DNA of 64,000 bases from Mesorhizobium xinjiangense (GTDB taxonomy: Bacteria; Pseudomonadota; Alphaproteobacteria; Rhizobiales; Rhizobiaceae), in the NCBI RefSeq assembly GCF_009749525.1, contig NZ_WOAC01000003.1, forward strand, positions 1 through 64,000. Reading direction: 5' to 3'. Shown here piece after piece: positions 40,132 through 48,514 of the stretch; position 1 is the stretch's first letter, and the number at the start of each line of letters is the position of its first letter. The notes beneath the pieces were generated by a model that did no database searches, was not told the origin of the DNA, and saw only the letters and a list, made by a program, of their open reading frames with translations. Made by a program: the position numbers and the translations under genes.

Positions 40132-40845
40132 ATGCTCCGCTTAATTTCGCGCAGAAACTTCATCGCCTCGGTGGCAGCCCTGCCGGCCTCTGCCGGACTG
40201 CTCGCCGCCTGCAGCGAAAGCGAAGCCGAAGGCACCTCCGCCAACACGGTGGCGCAGGCCGAGACCACGGCCTCGACGTCCGCGGCTCCCGAGCCACTGG
40301 CGACCGTCGATGCGGCCAAGCTGATGGAACCGGGACCGCTGCCGGAGATGGCGCTGGGCGACGAGAACGCGCCAGTGACGATCGTCGAATATGCGTCGAT
40401 GACATGCAGCCACTGCGCCCACTTCCACCGCACGACCTTCCCCGAGCTGAAGTCGAAATATATCGACACCGGCAAGGCGCGCCTCGTCATGCGCGAATTC
40501 CCCTTCGATCCGCGCGCCGAGGCCGGCTTCATGCTGGCGCGCTGCGCCGACGACAAGTATTTCGCCATGACCGATGTCCTGTTCAAGCAACAGGAAAGCT
40601 GGGCACCGGTCCAGGATGCCAGATCGGCATTGTTGCAGATTGCTAAACTTGCCGGTTTTTCACAGGAGTCCTTTGAGGCCTGCTTGACGAACCAGGAACT
40701 TCTGGACGATGTGAGAGCGGTAAGAAACCGCGGCGCGGAAGATTTTGGTGTGGAGGCCACGCCGACCTTCTTTATCAACGGCAATAAATACGCGGGGGCC
40801 ATGTCGATTGACGAGATGTCGGCGATCATCGACAGCATGCTTTAA
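40132..40845 (+). CDS. DsbA-family thiol-disulfide protein, Tat-type lipoprotein
   Basis: This 237-residue protein begins with a twin-arginine signal, ISRRNFIASVAALPASAG, ending in a lipobox-like LLAAC (Cys near 26), so it is probably folded before export and lipid-anchored. A low-complexity Ser/Thr/Ala linker follows. The thioredoxin-fold domain has the active site MTCSHCAHFH (CSHC) and the cis-proline ATPTFFINGNK. It likely oxidises or isomerises periplasmic thiols, like rhizobial BdbD/DsbA relatives. The start at ATG 40132 follows AAGGATAGG; a GTG nine bases earlier is in frame. Confidence 0.92.
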   Translation: MLRLISRRNFIASVAALPASAGLLAACSESEAEGTSANTVAQAETTASTSAAPEPLATVDAAKLMEPGPLPEMALGDENAPVTIVEYASMTCSHCAHFHRTTFPELKSKYIDTGKARLVMREFPFDPRAEAGFMLARCADDKYFAMTDVLFKQQESWAPVQDARSALLQIAKLAGFSQESFEACLTNQELLDDVRAVRNRGAEDFGVEATPTFFINGNKYAGAMSIDEMSAIIDSML

Positions 40846-40905
40846 CGCCAGCGTCCTCGGCGGGCGCGGCTTCGGCGCGCCCGCACGCCACGGAAAGGCG
40901 GCGTG

Positions 40906-43900
40906 ATGCGCTTTTCCCGGCTTCGCCTTCTCGGATTCAAATCCTTCGTCGAACCGTCCGAATTCGTTATCGAGAGCGGGCTGACCGGCGTGGTCGGCCC
41001 CAATGGCTGCGGCAAGTCGAACCTTGTCGAGGCGCTACGCTGGGTGATGGGTGAGAACTCATACAAGAACATGCGCGCTTCGGGCATGGACGACGTCATC
41101 TTTTCCGGCTCCGGAACGCGGCCCGCGCGCAACACTGCCGAAGTCACGCTGTTTCTCGACAATTCGGATCGTTCCGCGCCCGCCGCCTACAATGATTCCG
41201 ACGAGCTGCAGATCTCGCGGCGCATCGAGCGCGAGGCCGGGTCGGTCTACCGCATCAATGGCAAGGAGTCGCGCGCCAAGGACGTGCAGCTTCTGTTCGC
41301 CGACCAGTCGACGGGTGCGCGTTCGCCCTCGATGGTCGGGCAAGGCCGTATCGGCGAGCTGATCCAGGCCAAGCCGCAGGCGCGCCGGGCGCTGCTGGAG
41401 GAAGCCGCGGGCATTTCCGGGCTGCATTCGCGGCGCCACGAGGCGGAATTGCGGCTGCGCGCCGCTGAGCAGAATCTCGAGCGACTGGATGACGTTGTCG
41501 GCGAACTGACGAGCCAGATTGAGAGCCTGAAGCGCCAGTCGCGCCAGGCCGTCCGCTTCAAGAGCCTGTCGGCCGACATTCGCCAGTTCGAGGCGATCCT
41601 TCTGCATCTGCGCTGGACGCAGGCCAAGACGCAGGAGGCGGAGGCCCAGTCCGCCCTGTCGGGGGCGACCTCGCTTGTCGGCGAACGCGCACAGGCGCAG
41701 ATGAATGCGGCCAAGGAGCAGGCCGTCGGCGCGATGCGTCTGCCTGAAATGCGCGACGAAGAGGCCAAGGCCGCCGCCGCCGTGCAGCGGTTGACCATCG
41801 CGCGCACGCAGATCGACGAGGAGGCGGAGCGTCTGGGCCGGCGCCGCACGGAGCTGGAACGCCGCCTCGAGCAGCTCGACGCCGACATCGAGCGCGAAGG
41901 GCGCATGATGCGCGACAATGCCGAGACGCTGGCCCGTCTCGACGAGGAGGAGCGCAGCCTCAATGCCGAGCAGGCGGAGGCGACCGAACGCGAGGCGGAA
42001 ACGCGCGCCGCGCTGGAGGAAGCAACGGCGCGGCTCTCGCTCAGCGAGGCGGAACTTGCCAAGGTGACGTCGCAGCGCGCCGAGGCGCATGCCCAGCGCA
42101 CCCAGCTCGAACGCGCCGTGCGCGAGCATACAGAGCGCCGCGACAGGCTGGACCGCCAGCACACGGAGGCGGAGCGCGAGATCGCGGCGATCGCCGAGAA
42201 GATCGCGGCCCTGGCCGACCCGGCGGAAAAGCAGGCCGAGGTCGAAGCGGCCGAACAAGGCGTGGCCGACACGGAAGCGGCGAGCGAGGCGGCGGAAAAA
42301 GCCGTTGCCGCGGCGCGCGAGAGGGAAGTGGCGGCGCGCCAGCCGGTTGAGGCAGCGCGCGGCGAGCTGGCGCGCATCGACACTGAGGCCAAGACGCTGG
42401 CCAAGGTGCTTAACGCCGGCGACGGGGGGCTCTTTCCGGCCGTGCTCGAACAGTTGCGCGTCGAACGCGGCTACGAGACCGCCTTGGGCGCGGCTCTTGG
42501 CGAGGATCTCGACGTGCCGCTCGACAGGGCCTCGCCGATCCATTGGGGCGATATGGAACCCGCGGCGGACGATCCCGCGCTTCCGTCAGGGGTCCGGCCG
42601 CTGAACGAGCTTGTGCGGGCGCCCGCACAGCTTGCCCGCCGGCTCGCCCAGATCGGCGTGATCGAGGCAGAGGATGAAGGCGCCCGCCTGCAAAAGCAGT
42701 TGAAGCCGGGCCAGCGTCTCGTCAGCCGCAATGGCGCGCTGTGGCGCTGGGACGGCTATACGGCGAGCGCCGACGCGCCGACGGCGGCGGCGCAGCGCCT
42801 GGCACAGAAGAACCGGCTGGCCGAACTGGAGCAGGAAGCGTCAAAGGCCGCAACAAGGGTGCGTGCGGTCGAGGGTGAGCTTGCCGGGGCCGAGACAGGC
42901 TTGCGCGAGGCCGTCGAGGCGGAAAAGGCGGCGCGCGAAAACGGGCGGCAGGCGCAGCGTGCGCTGGGCGAGGCGCGCGATGCACTTGCCCGCGCCGAGA
43001 AGGCGGCGGGCGAACTGGCAACCCGCCGTGCCGCGCTGAACGAATCCCTGGCGCGCATCGTCGAGAGCAGCGATGAGGTGGTGGCGCAACTGGCCGAAGC
43101 CGGCGCCGCGCTCGCCGATGCCCCCGATCCGGCGGACCTGCAGGCCCGTTTCGACGGCCAGTCGGCCAACGTTTCCGAGGATCGCGCGGGCCTGGCCGAT
43201 GCGCGCGCAGCCCATGACGGGCTGAAGCGTGAGGCCGAAGCCCGCCAACGGCGGCTGGAAGCGATCGCGCGCGACCGCCAAAGCTGGGTGTCGCGGGCCG
43301 AAAATGCCGATCAGCAGATCGCGGCCCTGACCGAGCGGCGGCAGGAGACGGCCGACGAGCTAGCGGGAACGCAGGATGCCCCCGACGAACTCGACGCCAA
43401 GCGCCGGGCGCTGCTTTCCGAGCTTGCCGCAGCAGAGAAAAAACGCAGCGAACTGGCCGACGTCCTGGCCGAAGCCGAATCCAGGCAGGCCGAGCTCGAC
43501 AAGGCGGCCAATCAGGCGATCCAGACGCTGGCCGAGGCGCGCGAGGGACGCGCCAGGACCGAAGAGCGGCTGACGGCGGCCGACGAGCGGCGGCGCGACG
43601 CCGAGGCGCGCATCCAGGAGGCGCTCGGCATTGCTCCGCATCTGGTGATCGGCCACACCGGCCTGAAGGAAGGCGATCCGATGCCGGACGCCGCCGAGGT
43701 CGAACGCAAGGTCGACCGGCTGCGCGTGGAGCGCGAGAGGCTGGGCGCGGTCAATCTGCGGGCCGAGGAGGAGCAGAAGGAACTGGCCGAGCGGCTGGAC
43801 CTCATCGTGTCGGAACGCGAAGACATCATCGAGGCGATCAAGAAGCTGCGCCAGGCGATCCAGAACCTGAACCGGGAAGGGCGCGAGCGCCTGCTGGCTG

Positions 43901-44367
43901 CCTTCGACGTGGTCAACGGCCAGTTCCAGCGCCTGTTCACGCATCTGTTCGGCGGCGGCACGGCAGAATTGCAGCTCATTGAATCCGACGATCCGCTGGA
44001 GGCTGGCCTGGAGATCCTCGCCCGGCCGCCGGGCAAGAAACCGCAGACCATGACGCTGTTGTCGGGCGGCGAGCAGGCGCTGACGGCGATGGCGCTGATC
44101 TTTGCTGTATTCCTGACCAATCCGGCGCCCATCTGCGTGCTCGACGAGGTCGACGCGCCGCTCGACGATCACAATGTCGAGCGTTTCTGCAACCTGATGG
44201 ACGAGATGGCCACCACCACCGATACCCGCTTCGTCATCATTACGCACAATCCCATCACCATGGCGCGCATGAAGCGCCTGTTCGGCGTCACCATGGCCGA
44301 GCAGGGCGTGAGCCAGCTCGTCTCCGTCGACCTGCAGACGGCCGAACAGTTGCGCGAGGCCGGCTGA
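40906..44367 (+). CDS. smc: Chromosome segregation ATPase SMC
   Basis: SMC is the condensin ATPase that organises the chromosome with ScpA and ScpB. The 1153-residue protein has the N-terminal Walker A head (VVGPNGCGKSNLVEALRW, about 29-46), long coiled-coil arms rich in Ala, Glu and Arg, a central hinge (about 500-630), and the C-terminal head with signature LLSGGEQALTAMALIFA and Walker B ICVLDEVDAPLDDHNVERF. Start at ATG 40906, overlapping a GTG; GGAAAGGCGG precedes it. No break is seen along the coil. Confidence 0.97.
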   Translation: MRFSRLRLLGFKSFVEPSEFVIESGLTGVVGPNGCGKSNLVEALRWVMGENSYKNMRASGMDDVIFSGSGTRPARNTAEVTLFLDNSDRSAPAAYNDSDELQISRRIEREAGSVYRINGKESRAKDVQLLFADQSTGARSPSMVGQGRIGELIQAKPQARRALLEEAAGISGLHSRRHEAELRLRAAEQNLERLDDVVGELTSQIESLKRQSRQAVRFKSLSADIRQFEAILLHLRWTQAKTQEAEAQSALSGATSLVGERAQAQMNAAKEQAVGAMRLPEMRDEEAKAAAAVQRLTIARTQIDEEAERLGRRRTELERRLEQLDADIEREGRMMRDNAETLARLDEEERSLNAEQAEATEREAETRAALEEATARLSLSEAELAKVTSQRAEAHAQRTQLERAVREHTERRDRLDRQHTEAEREIAAIAEKIAALADPAEKQAEVEAAEQGVADTEAASEAAEKAVAAAREREVAARQPVEAARGELARIDTEAKTLAKVLNAGDGGLFPAVLEQLRVERGYETALGAALGEDLDVPLDRASPIHWGDMEPAADDPALPSGVRPLNELVRAPAQLARRLAQIGVIEAEDEGARLQKQLKPGQRLVSRNGALWRWDGYTASADAPTAAAQRLAQKNRLAELEQEASKAATRVRAVEGELAGAETGLREAVEAEKAARENGRQAQRALGEARDALARAEKAAGELATRRAALNESLARIVESSDEVVAQLAEAGAALADAPDPADLQARFDGQSANVSEDRAGLADARAAHDGLKREAEARQRRLEAIARDRQSWVSRAENADQQIAALTERRQETADELAGTQDAPDELDAKRRALLSELAAAEKKRSELADVLAEAESRQAELDKAANQAIQTLAEAREGRARTEERLTAADERRRDAEARIQEALGIAPHLVIGHTGLKEGDPMPDAAEVERKVDRLRVERERLGAVNLRAEEEQKELAERLDLIVSEREDIIEAIKKLRQAIQNLNREGRERLLAAFDVVNGQFQRLFTHLFGGGTAELQLIESDDPLEAGLEILARPPGKKPQTMTLLSGGEQALTAMALIFAVFLTNPAPICVLDEVDAPLDDHNVERFCNLMDEMATTTDTRFVIITHNPITMARMKRLFGVTMAEQGVSQLVSVDLQTAEQLREAG

Positions 44368-44376
44368 GGCGCAGCC

Positions 44377-44721
44377 TTACTGGCCCCACACGGCGAGCTC
44401 GTTTCCGGCCGGGTCGGTGAAATGAAAGCGCCGGCCGCCGGGAAAGGCGAAGATCGGCCGCACAATCGTCCCGCCGGCGTCCTCCACCGCCTTCAGCGTC
44501 GCTTCCAGGTCCTCCGAGTAGAGCACCGGCAGTGGCGCGGCGCCGGCCTCTGCACCCTCGGCCTGGAAACCGCCTTCGAGCCCTTCGTCGAAGGAGGAAT
44601 AGGTCGGGCCGTAATCGGTGAAACTCCAGGAAAAGGCGGCGCTGTAGAACGCCTTGACGCTGTCGAGCGTGCCCCGTCCGGCCGGCATTTCCAGGTAGTC
44701 GAGCTTTCCGGTCGATTTCAT
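44377..44721 (-). CDS. VOC family (glyoxalase-like) protein
   Basis: This 114-residue single-domain protein of the vicinal oxygen chelate fold has two beta-alpha-beta-beta-beta repeats, with GTLDSVKAFYSAAFSWSFTD in the first and FPGGRRFHFTDPAGNELAVW in the second. The final Glu of NELAVWG is in a usual metal-ligand position. Similar small proteins are glyoxalases or antibiotic-binding proteins; the substrate here is unknown. It is convergent with smc, ending nine bases away. Confidence 0.87.
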   Translation of the reverse strand: MKSTGKLDYLEMPAGRGTLDSVKAFYSAAFSWSFTDYGPTYSSFDEGLEGGFQAEGAEAGAAPLPVLYSEDLEATLKAVEDAGGTIVRPIFAFPGGRRFHFTDPAGNELAVWGQ

Positions 44722-44920
44722 CGCATGCCTCCGAAATGTTCCTGTTATGTTCTTTTACGCCCGCCTGACCGCATGATCAATCCCAAATTCGTCTCGCCCC
44801 ATCAGGACGGGTCGCCGCATCCGTCCGGCATCCTTGTCCAGCCTGTCGGCTTGAACATGCGGATGTTTATCGGCCAGAATGCTCCGAGGCGTAATTTGCG
44901 ATCCGGGAACTGGAAGTGAG

Positions 44921-46444
44921 ATGGCCACAGGCATCCATCACGTCACGCTGATTACGCGCAAGGTTCAGGCGAATGTCGACTTTTATGCCGGATTCCTCGG
45001 CTTGCGGCTGGTCAAGCAGACCGGCGGGTTTGAGGATGGCGAACAACTGCATCTGTTCTACGGCGACGGGGCGGGCTCGCCTGGCTCGCTGATCACCTTC
45101 CTGGTGTGGGAGGATGGCGCTGCGGGCCGTGTCGGCCACGGGCAGGTGACGGAAGTCGCCTTTGCCGTGCCGCCCGACAGTATCGGCAACTGGCTGACGC
45201 GGGCCCTGGACCACGGCATCGCCGTCGAGGGACCGATGCGCGAATTCGGCGAACCGGTGCTGCGGCTTAAGGACCCCGACCGCATAATCGTCAAGCTCGT
45301 CGGCGCCGACATGAAAAGCGCGGCAGCCTGGAAGGGCGCACCGTCGCGGCTACGCGCGGTGACCATCTGGTCGGAGGCGCCCGAAGAAACGGCCGCCTTC
45401 ATCGCCCGCTTCGGTTACCGGAAGGGGCCAGTGGAAGGTTCGGTGCAGCGCATGCTTTCGGCGACCGATGCCGTGGACATTCGCGATGCCAGCGGTTTCG
45501 TACCCGGCCTGCCGGGCACGGGAGTGGCGGACCATGTGGCGTTTCGGGCGGCGGATCGAGCGGAGGTCAAAGCCCAGGAGAGTGCGCTGGCCCGCCTCAA
45601 TTCTTCGCCCACCAATGTCCATGACCGGAAATATTTCACCTCGCTCTATGTGCGCGAGCCTGCCGGAACGCTGATCGAGCTGGCGACGGACGGGCCTGGT
45701 TTTGCCGTCGACGAGCCGCCCGACCAGCTTGGACGGACGCTCTTCATTCCGCCGGATGATGCCGAGCGGGCAGAGGATCTGCGGGTGATGCTGCCGCAGT
45801 TCGCCCTGCCGGGCGAGGAGCGAATGCCGGTGCGCGACCTGCCATTCGTCCACCGTTTCCACATTCCTGAAAACCCCGACGGCTCGACCATCGTGCTGTT
45901 GCACGGCACGGGCGGCAGCGAAGCGGACCTTATGCCCCTGGGCCACCGGCTCAATCCGCGGGCAACGCTTCTGGGCGTGCGCGGACGCGCGACGGAGGAG
46001 GGCATCCTGCGCTGGTTCCGGCGTTTCGGCATGGCCAGTTTCGACCAGGCGGATATCCGTTCCGAGGCCGAGGCGTTCGAAGCTTTCATGCAGGGCGCCG
46101 CCAGCGGCTACGGGCTCGATCGCGACCGGATAACCGTGTTGGGTTATTCCAACGGCGCCAATTTTGCCGGCGCGGTGATGGGGCTTTACCCCGATCTCAT
46201 CCGCCGTGCCGTTCTGATCCGCGCGATGGCGGTTCTCGACGATCCGCCGCAGGCCGATCTGTCGGGACAGCGTGTGCTGACACTGACCGGCGCAAAGGAC
46301 CCCTATGCCCGGTTTGCGCCACGGCTGAACGACTGGCTCGGCACATGCGGCGCGGCGCTCGATACGCGCACGGTACCGGCAGGTCACGAACTCTCGCCCG
46401 ACGATCTGTCGGCGGCCCGCGACTGGGCGGGTGCGCCGCCGTGA
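44921..46444 (+). CDS. Fused VOC ring-cleaving dioxygenase-like and alpha/beta hydrolase protein
   Basis: This 507-residue protein joins two enzymes. Residues 1 to about 300 form a double VOC domain (IHHVTLITRKVQANVDFYAG; second repeat RLRAVTIWSEAPEETAAFI; ligand-like VADHVAFRA and LIELATDGPGF) like MhqO-type hydroquinone dioxygenases. Residues about 310-507 are a serine hydrolase like MhqD: oxyanion loop LLHGTGGSEADL, nucleophile GYSNGANFA (Ser410), Asp460 and His489. In Bacillus these functions are separate genes in a quinone-detoxification operon. GGAAGTGAG precedes the ATG. An isochorismatase-like hydrolase follows. Confidence 0.88.
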   Translation: MATGIHHVTLITRKVQANVDFYAGFLGLRLVKQTGGFEDGEQLHLFYGDGAGSPGSLITFLVWEDGAAGRVGHGQVTEVAFAVPPDSIGNWLTRALDHGIAVEGPMREFGEPVLRLKDPDRIIVKLVGADMKSAAAWKGAPSRLRAVTIWSEAPEETAAFIARFGYRKGPVEGSVQRMLSATDAVDIRDASGFVPGLPGTGVADHVAFRAADRAEVKAQESALARLNSSPTNVHDRKYFTSLYVREPAGTLIELATDGPGFAVDEPPDQLGRTLFIPPDDAERAEDLRVMLPQFALPGEERMPVRDLPFVHRFHIPENPDGSTIVLLHGTGGSEADLMPLGHRLNPRATLLGVRGRATEEGILRWFRRFGMASFDQADIRSEAEAFEAFMQGAASGYGLDRDRITVLGYSNGANFAGAVMGLYPDLIRRAVLIRAMAVLDDPPQADLSGQRVLTLTGAKDPYARFAPRLNDWLGTCGAALDTRTVPAGHELSPDDLSAARDWAGAPP

Positions 46445-46523
46445 TCGCGGCATCCCCCCGACCGCCGTCAGGTGGGATCAATCAGGTTGAAGAGATCGAC
46501 AACGCCAGCATTGGAGAAGCAAT

Positions 46524-47162
46524 ATGGCCAAGACCCAAGTCGAACCGATCCGTGATTCGAAGTCGGACCGGCTGTTGACACCGGAAAATTGCGCTGTGGT
46601 GCTGATCGATTATCAGCCCGAACAATATTCGTCCGTCACGTCCTCATCGCCCGAGGCAATCACCATGAACGTCTTGGCGGTGTGCAAGCTTGCAACGGCC
46701 TACGACATCCCGGTGATCCTTTCGACCGTTGCCGTCGACATGGGCGTCAACGAAGGCACGATCCCGGAGATCCGCGAGGCGCTGCCCGGCGTCGAGGAAA
46801 TCGACCGGACCGGCGTCAATGCCTGGGAGGACGAGGATTTCCGCAATGCTGTCATTGCCACGGGGCGCAAGAAGATCGTCATCGGCGCCTTGTGGACCGA
46901 GGTCTGCCTGGCCTTTCCGACACTCGACATGCTGGGTGAAGGCTACGAGGTCTTCCCGGTAGCCGACGCCGTCGGCGGGATTTCATCCGTGGCCCATGAT
47001 CGCGCATTCGACAGGATGATCCAGGCCGGCGCGCAGCCGGTCACCGCGATTTCCTTCGGCTGCGAGATCATGCGCAACTGGGCCCGCGAGAGCGCCGACA
47101 ATCTGCGCCACGTGATGCGCTGGTATTTCCCCGAGAAACGGCGTCTCGACAAGGAAGCCTGA
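46524..47162 (+). CDS. Isochorismatase-like cysteine hydrolase (YcaC type)
   Basis: This 212-residue member of the isochorismatase-like hydrolase family has the catalytic Asp in VVLIDYQPEQYSSV (about 29), a Lys in GRKKIVIGALWTEVCLAFP and the nucleophilic Cys in the same segment (about 133). The overall pattern, with VAHDRAFDRMIQAGAQPVT, resembles E. coli YcaC, whose substrate is unknown. The start follows GGAGAAGCAAT. It may act with the upstream fused hydrolase on an aromatic or quinone-derived compound, but that is only positional. Confidence 0.87.
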   Translation: MAKTQVEPIRDSKSDRLLTPENCAVVLIDYQPEQYSSVTSSSPEAITMNVLAVCKLATAYDIPVILSTVAVDMGVNEGTIPEIREALPGVEEIDRTGVNAWEDEDFRNAVIATGRKKIVIGALWTEVCLAFPTLDMLGEGYEVFPVADAVGGISSVAHDRAFDRMIQAGAQPVTAISFGCEIMRNWARESADNLRHVMRWYFPEKRRLDKEA

Positions 47163-47165
47163 GCC

Positions 47166-47225
47166 CTAGAGCAATTCCAGGAGAAGTGGAAACCGGTTCT
47201 CCGTTCGGAATTGCGTGAAATCAAA
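47166..47225. repeat. Dispersed palindromic element A, copy 2
   Basis: It begins CTAGAGCAATTCCAGGAGAA and matches 57 of 60 bases with the copy at 1390-1449. It starts three bases after the isochorismatase-like gene stop. The CTAG at its edge is the same kind of YTAR site that the insertion sequence used at the other copy, but here it is empty. Confidence 0.88.
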
Positions 47226-47311
47226 GAGTTGGATCGGCGAGCCGATTCCGTGAACGGGTGAGCCGATCTAATGATTCGTCGTGCCGGCTTCGACCGCCGG
47301 CCCTCGCTATC

Positions 47312-47352
47312 AATCCCTCCCCCTTCGACAAGCTCAGGACAGGGGAGGGATT
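47312..47352. terminator. Inverted repeat between convergent hydrolase and alcohol dehydrogenase genes
   Basis: AATCCCTCCCC at 47312-47322 pairs with GGGGAGGGATT at 47342-47352 around a 19-base loop containing TTCGACAAGCTCAGGAC. It lies 16 bases from the end of the alcohol dehydrogenase gene and could terminate its operon. The loop sequence is of a type often seen in dispersed repeats of GC-rich genomes. Confidence 0.65.
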
Positions 47353-47368
47353 GGAACGGCATTGCAAT

Positions 47369-48514
47369 TCACATTGCGGCTTCGAAAAGCGCGCGGGTGT
47401 TCTCGGGCGTCATCTCGACCGGATTGCCGCCGGCGGTCGGGTCCTCCAGAGCCATGGAAACAAGCTCGTCCAACCGGTCGGTTCCCACGCCCAGTTCGGC
47501 AAGACCGTTCGGCACGCCGAGATCTGCGCGCAATTTCATGACGAAGGCATAGAAGCCGTCGAAGCCGCCGTCGATGCCCATATAGCGGGCAGCGGAGGCA
47601 ATACGCGCCTCGATGGCCGGCCGGTTGAAGGCGAGCACCGCCGGCATGACCACGGCGTTGGTCATGCCGTGATGGGTGTTGTAGAGCGCACCGACGGGAT
47701 GCGACAGGGCGTGGATCGCACCGAGCCCCTTCTGGAAGGCCACCGCACCCATCGCCGCAGCACTCATCATGTGGCCGCGCGCTTCGATATCGTTCGGATC
47801 GGCCGCCACCTTCGGCAGGTTTTCCTTGACCAGCCGCAGGCCCTCCAGCGCGATGCCCTGGCTCATGGGATGATAGAAACTGGAGGAATAGGCCTCAAGA
47901 CAATGGGCGAAGGCATCCATGCCGGTGCCGACCGTGATGACCTTTGGCATGCCGACGGTCAGCTCGGGATCGCAGATGGTGATGGCCGGCAGCATCTTCG
48001 GGTGGAAGATGATCTTCTTCACATGGGTCTCGGAATTGGTCAGCACGCCCGCGCGGCCCACTTCCGAGCCGGTGCCCGCCGTGGTCGGCACGGCGATGAT
48101 GGGGGCGATCGCGGCGCTGTCGGCGCGCGTCCACCAGTCGCCGATGTCCTCGAAGTCCCAGACCGGGCGCGTCTGCCCGGCCATGAAGGCGACGAGCTTG
48201 CCCAGATCGAGCCCCGAGCCGCCGCCGAAGGCGACGACGCCGTCATGCCCGCCGTCCCTGAACGCGTTGATGCCGGCGGCGAGGTTCTTCTCGTTCGGAT
48301 TGGGATCGACATCGGCTAACAGTACCGCCTGAAGTCCGGCATTCGCCAGAAGGTCGAGCGCGTTCTTCGTGATCGGCAGCGATGCCAGGCCACGGTCGGT
48401 GACGAGCAGCGGCTTTGAAATGCCGGCCGCCTTGCAGGCATCAGCCAGTTCCTTGATGCGGCCCGCGCCAAAACGGACGCTTGTCGGATAGGACCAGTTA
48501 ACGCTCACGCTCAT
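47369..48514 (-). CDS. Iron-containing alcohol dehydrogenase
   Basis: This 381-residue group III alcohol dehydrogenase uses NAD and a divalent metal. The nucleotide-binding GGGSGLDLGKLVAFM and PTTAGTGSEVGRAGVLTN segments are present, as are the metal ligands in TGMDAFAHCLEAYSS and the histidines of HALSHPVGALYNTHHGMTNA. The start is the ATG overlapping the aldehyde dehydrogenase stop (ATGA). In this operon it would oxidise an alcohol group, probably of a glutamylated amino alcohol; the substrate itself is inference. Confidence 0.93.
   Translation of the reverse strand: MSVSVNWSYPTSVRFGAGRIKELADACKAAGISKPLLVTDRGLASLPITKNALDLLANAGLQAVLLADVDPNPNEKNLAAGINAFRDGGHDGVVAFGGGSGLDLGKLVAFMAGQTRPVWDFEDIGDWWTRADSAAIAPIIAVPTTAGTGSEVGRAGVLTNSETHVKKIIFHPKMLPAITICDPELTVGMPKVITVGTGMDAFAHCLEAYSSSFYHPMSQGIALEGLRLVKENLPKVAADPNDIEARGHMMSAAAMGAVAFQKGLGAIHALSHPVGALYNTHHGMTNAVVMPAVLAFNRPAIEARIASAARYMGIDGGFDGFYAFVMKLRADLGVPNGLAELGVGTDRLDELVSMALEDPTAGGNPVEMTPENTRALFEAAM

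Noticed and set aside
44773-44919. A 48-codon plus-strand frame just before the fused dioxygenase/hydrolase gene
   Set aside because: No clear ribosome site and no recognisable domain; it occupies the likely promoter region. It could still be a leader peptide, but support is too weak.
44377-47162. Grouping the small VOC protein, the fusion protein and the isochorismatase-like gene as one defence or detoxification island
   Set aside because: The small VOC gene is on the opposite strand and no shared regulator is seen; only the last two may be linked.
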